Shown here piece after piece: positions 13,237 through 16,010 of a stretch of 16,010 bases of DNA (position 1 is the stretch's first letter; each line of letters starts with the position of its first letter). The notes under the pieces are model-generated. The model did not search any database. It was given only the letters and a program-made list of their open reading frames with translations, and was not told the origin of the DNA. The position numbers and the translations under genes were made by a program. The stretch spans positions 1-16,010 of the forward strand of contig CANQDB010000021.1 in NCBI GenBank assembly GCA_947591175.1, read 5' to 3'. The stretch comes from an uncultured Bacilli bacterium (GTDB lineage: Bacteria > Bacillota_I > Bacilli_A > RF39 > UBA660).

Positions 13237-14463
13237 ATGACGTTAGTGGAAGAATTAAAGTGGCGAGGTTTGATCGAAAATATTACAGATTCTATTCTCG
13301 AAGAAAAATTAAATAAAGGTGGTCTTACTTTTTATATTGGAACAGATCCGACAGGAGATAGTCTACATATCGGCCATTATTCGACTTTTTCGATGGCTAC
13401 GAGGTTGAAGAAAGCAGGACATCATCCGATTCTTTTAGTAGGAGGGGCAACAGGTTTAATTGGAGACCCTAAACCAACGGCAGAAAGACCGATGATTACG
13501 AAGGAACTATTAGAGCATAATTATGAACTTTTGAGTAAGCAAGTAAAGGATATTTTTGGTTTTGAAGTAGTCAATAATTACGATTGGTCAAAGGATATCA
13601 ATTTTATCGACTATTTAAGAGATTATGGTAAGTATTTTAATCTTAATTATATGTTAAATAAGGAAACTGTTAAGAGTAGATTAGATATTGGTATAACTTA
13701 TACTGAATTTTCTTATATGATTATGCAGTCTTTAGATTTCTTATGGCTTTTTGAACATAAAGGATGTACGCTTCAAATTGGAGGAAGCGACCAGTGGGGT
13801 AATATTACATCTGGTGTCGAGTTAATTAGAAAGAAGACGGGAAAAGACGCTTATGGACTAGTTATGCCTTTAATTACGAAAGAAGATGGAACGAAGTTCG
13901 GTAAGAGCGAAGGTAATGCAGTTTGGCTAAGTAAAGAGAAGACTTCGCCATATGAAATGTATCAGTTTTTCTTGAATACCGAAGATAGTATGGTTATCGA
14001 GTACTTGAAGAAACTCACCTTTTTGGAGCCGGAAGAAATCATGGCTATCGAAGAAAGGTTTAAAAAAGAACCTGAGAAACGAGAAGCTCAACAAGTGTTG
14101 GCACGCGAAGTAATTACGTTCTTACATGGTGAAGAGGCTTATAAAGAAGCACTTAAGATATCGGAAAGGCTCTTTAGTGGTAACATTAAGGATTTGACGG
14201 TTGATGAAATTAAGGATGCTTTAAAAGGAGTTCCTGGTTCTAGGGTTATGGAGGACACTGATATCATCAGTTTCTTAGTAAATCAAGGTATTTGTGCAAG
14301 TCGAAGAGAGGCTCGTGAATTCGTTAACAACGGGACTATTTCAGTAAATGGTGAGAAAGTTACTGACGAAAAGTTTATAGTTACTAAGGATGAGGCTTTT
14401 GGCAAGAAATACACTGTTGTTAGAAGAGGTAAGAAGAAATATTATTTAGTCGAACACGAATAA
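13237..14463 (+). CDS. tyrS: Tyrosyl-tRNA synthetase
   Basis: Class I synthetase that charges tRNA-Tyr with tyrosine, cytoplasmic and a dimer in the family. It has 408 residues, close to the usual 415-425. The Rossmann domain has YIGTDPTGDSLHIGHY with the HIGH motif at residues 44-47. Tyrosine and tRNA contacts are typical of the TyrRS core (GGATGLIGDPKPTAERP; QIGGSDQWGNITSG). The KMSKS equivalent is KFGKS (220-224), the usual bacterial TyrS form. An S4 RNA-binding domain closes the protein (GICASRREAREFVNNGTISV and following). AGGAGG is seven bases before the ATG. Expression is controlled by the tyrosine T-box directly upstream, and a terminator follows the stop; it is monocistronic. Confidence 0.98.
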   Translation: MTLVEELKWRGLIENITDSILEEKLNKGGLTFYIGTDPTGDSLHIGHYSTFSMATRLKKAGHHPILLVGGATGLIGDPKPTAERPMITKELLEHNYELLSKQVKDIFGFEVVNNYDWSKDINFIDYLRDYGKYFNLNYMLNKETVKSRLDIGITYTEFSYMIMQSLDFLWLFEHKGCTLQIGGSDQWGNITSGVELIRKKTGKDAYGLVMPLITKEDGTKFGKSEGNAVWLSKEKTSPYEMYQFFLNTEDSMVIEYLKKLTFLEPEEIMAIEERFKKEPEKREAQQVLAREVITFLHGEEAYKEALKISERLFSGNIKDLTVDEIKDALKGVPGSRVMEDTDIISFLVNQGICASRREAREFVNNGTISVNGEKVTDEKFIVTKDEAFGKKYTVVRRGKKKYYLVEHE

Positions 14464-14464
14464 T

Positions 14465-14493
14465 AACTAGGGATTTTTTCCTTAGTTTTTTTT
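14465..14493 (+). terminator. Rho-independent terminator of tyrS
   Basis: Stem AACTAGGGA (14465-14473) with TCCTTAGTT (14479-14487), nine pairs with one G-T, a five-T loop and an eight-T tail. It begins at the stop codons. Confidence 0.88.
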
Positions 14494-14501
14494 GATATTA
14501 A

Positions 14502-14530
14502 TTTACCAAATGCTTTTAATGCGGTATAAT
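14502..14530 (+). promoter_or_regulatory. Promoter directly upstream of the intron insertion
   Basis: TTTACC (14502-14507, four of six matches), a 17-bp spacer and TATAAT (14525-14530). Transcription would start near 14537, some four bases before the intron begins. It probably belonged to a gene whose remainder lies beyond the intron, outside the window; it could also drive intron transcription. Confidence 0.6.
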
Positions 14531-14540
14531 TAATATGGTG

Positions 14541-16010
14541 GTGCGTCAGTTCGGCGTGTAATATATAGTTGGTGGGAAGCCAGCATGGTAATCTCTAGCA
14601 AAGAGCCATTAGCTAATCTTGGAGCCGAAGCCGTGAGGTAAGGTTTAAGCGTAGATAAGCAAGAGTTCGAGCCGTAATGCAAAAAACGTGAAGTTATTGA
14701 GCCTCGTAAATAATATATAAGTAGATGTTTATAGGGTCACCTGCCTAGCAAACAATATCGGTAATGTCGATATGCGAGACATTATGAGAAATCTACCGGG
14801 GTCTTTAGGACATGGCGAGTTCTACATAGTTATATTACACGTACCTGAGAGGACTTATATACTCTTAAGTCTAAAAGGTTTAAAACACCAATAGTAAAGA
14901 GTAATGGGTGTACAAGGACTTGGTTAACCTAAGACACTCAAAAGGTATATAAGTAGTCGGACTAGTCCATAGTAGCAAAGAAAGAAGTAACGACTCTAGA
15001 GCAAAGGGACTAGCAAATAATCGTTTCTTTAGAGAAACACTTTACATCCCAAGAGGAGGAAATGAAGTGGAAAATGAACGAAAAGATATAAAATACTACG
15101 CTCAAAGAAATATTAGGGTGGAAAACTTAATTCATTTAGTCAATAAAGAAAGATTAAAAGAACAACATGATAAGCAACAAAAGAACAAAGCAAGTGGAAT
15201 AAATAAAGTAACTAAAGAAGAATACGAGAAGAACTTGGAAGATAATCTAGATAACTTAATAAAACGTATGAAGAAATTTAGTTACAAACCATTACCTGTC
15301 AGAAGAACATATATACCGAAAGCAAATGGAAAATTAAGACCACTTGGTATACCAGCATATGAAGACAAACTAGTTCAAGGAATAATGGCAGACGTATTAA
15401 ATGATATATACGAATGCAAATTCCTAGATAATTCTTACGGATTTAGACCAAACAGAAATTGCCACCAAGCAATTAGAGAAATAAATCAAAGAATTATGAT
15501 AAATAAGGTAAACTATATTCTAGACTGTGATATTAAAGGTTTCTTTGATAATGTTGACCATAAATGGTTAATGAAATTCCTAGACCATGATATCAAAGAT
15601 AAAGTATTCTTAAGATATATCAATAGGTTTCTAATAAGTGGGTATATGGAAGATATGAAATACTATGAAACCGACAAAGGAACTCCACAAGGTGGATTAA
15701 TATCACCAGTACTAGCAAATGTATACCTACATTATGTACTAGATTTATTCTTTGAAAAGTATATTAAACCCAGATTAAAAGGAGAAGCATATTTAGTAAG
15801 ATATGCGGATGACTTCATTATAATGTTCCAATACGAAGAAGAAGCAAAAGAAGTCTATAAATTACTAGTAGAAAGACTAGCAAAATTTGGACTTGAAATG
15901 GAACAAGAGAAGACCAGAATACTGCCTTTTGGAAGAAACAAAGGTACAAAAGAAACTTTTGATTTTCTAGGTTTTACTCACTACAACGGAACAACAAGAA
16001 CAGGGAAATA
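14541..16010 (+). mobile_element. Group II intron, 5' part (3' end outside window)
   Basis: A retrotransposing ribozyme. The boundary GTGCG at 14541-14545 is the standard group II 5' end. The following 526 bases contain no gene but many short inverted segments, as expected for domains I-III, and the reverse transcriptase is placed in domain IV. CACCA at 14886-14890 (intron positions 346-350) can pair with TGGTG (14536-14540) just before the boundary, a plausible EBS1/IBS1 pair of five bases. Domains V and VI and the 3' splice site are beyond the window, so completeness and splicing ability cannot be judged. It lies 47 bases after the tyrS terminator and about 10 after a -10 box. The region 14541-15066 holds no other feature that I can see. 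Confidence 0.9.
15067..16010 (+). CDS. ltrA: Group II intron reverse transcriptase/maturase (C terminus outside window)
   Basis: The intron-encoded protein that splices the intron RNA and copies it into DNA. The frame is open from GTG 15067 to the last base (314 complete codons). The GTG is seven bases after AGGAGG; ATG codons at 15062 and 15074 are out of frame. Visible motifs are KASGINKVTKEEYEK near the start, YIPKANGKLRPLGIPAYEDK, SYGFRPNRNCHQAI, the first catalytic aspartate in DIKGFFDNVDH (Asp155), GTPQGGLISPVLANVYLHYV, and YADD at residues 246-249. It ends in the DFLGFT block that precedes the thumb. The maturase X domain and any endonuclease domain are not in the window, so the class (with or without HNH) cannot be told. 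No stop or frameshift is present, so the visible part is intact. It uses ATA, CTA and AGA more freely than the nearby genes. Confidence 0.96.
   Translation, partial: MENERKDIKYYAQRNIRVENLIHLVNKERLKEQHDKQQKNKASGINKVTKEEYEKNLEDNLDNLIKRMKKFSYKPLPVRRTYIPKANGKLRPLGIPAYEDKLVQGIMADVLNDIYECKFLDNSYGFRPNRNCHQAIREINQRIMINKVNYILDCDIKGFFDNVDHKWLMKFLDHDIKDKVFLRYINRFLISGYMEDMKYYETDKGTPQGGLISPVLANVYLHYVLDLFFEKYIKPRLKGEAYLVRYADDFIIMFQYEEEAKEVYKLLVERLAKFGLEMEQEKTRILPFGRNKGTKETFDFLGFTHYNGTTRTGK

Noticed and set aside
14465..14545. Class C group II intron targeting of the tyrS terminator
   Set aside because: Class C introns insert directly after the terminator stem; here 47 bases including a promoter lie between, so targeting by the hairpin is not supported.
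1..16010. CRISPR array, tRNA, rRNA, prophage or toxin-antitoxin genes
   Set aside because: No regular repeat-spacer pattern, cloverleaf or matching protein was seen on either strand; judged by eye only.

Overview
The window comes from a low-GC Gram-positive bacterium, most likely an uncultured or gut-type member of the Bacilli (Bacillota). The signs are AT-rich codons, strong AGGAGG-type ribosome binding sites, near-consensus SigA promoters (often with an extended TGn -10), U-tailed hairpin terminators, a T-box tyrS leader, a Cse60-family small protein and a YtxH protein. TGA is used as a stop and Trp is TGG, so this is the standard bacterial code, not the Mycoplasma code. The genus cannot be named from this sequence alone.

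Layout. 2-1510: 3' part of leuS and its terminator. 1541-1735: Cse60-family small protein. 1800-2525: unrecognised 241-aa protein behind its own strong promoter. 2617-5498: two-gene operon of a MurJ/YtgP-type lipid II flippase and a Fem-family aminoacyltransferase. 5576-6034: unrecognised 152-aa protein with an almost perfect promoter. 6045-9486, minus strand: small lipoprotein, ABC-F ATPase and a second Fem-family transferase. 9544-9798, minus strand: Asn/Pro-rich coiled-coil small protein, divergent from trmB (9882-10511). 10584-12955: tight four-gene set of lipoprotein, acidic disordered protein with a SepF-like N terminus, DUF948/YtxG-like membrane protein and YtxH protein. 12967-14493: tyrS with its T-box leader and terminator. 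14541 to the end: 5' part of a group II intron with its reverse transcriptase, cut off by the window edge.

The genes fall into two groups. Translation: leuS, trmB, tyrS and probably the ABC-F protein. Cell envelope: MurJ, two Fem transferases, two lipoproteins and the DUF948/YtxH/acidic-protein set. The MurJ-Fem pair makes biochemical sense, because Fem enzymes extend the lipid II stem peptide before the flippase exports it. No defence system, CRISPR array, tRNA or rRNA is seen.

The least explained parts are the 10584-12955 envelope set, centred on a protein that copies the N-terminal helix and acidic linker of SepF but lacks the SepF fold; the two orphan genes with very strong promoters; and the intron, which sits about 10 bases downstream of a -10 box and so appears to separate a promoter from its gene. 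For several genes the longest possible reading frame starts at or inside the Shine-Dalgarno sequence, and a more downstream start is given here with reasons.
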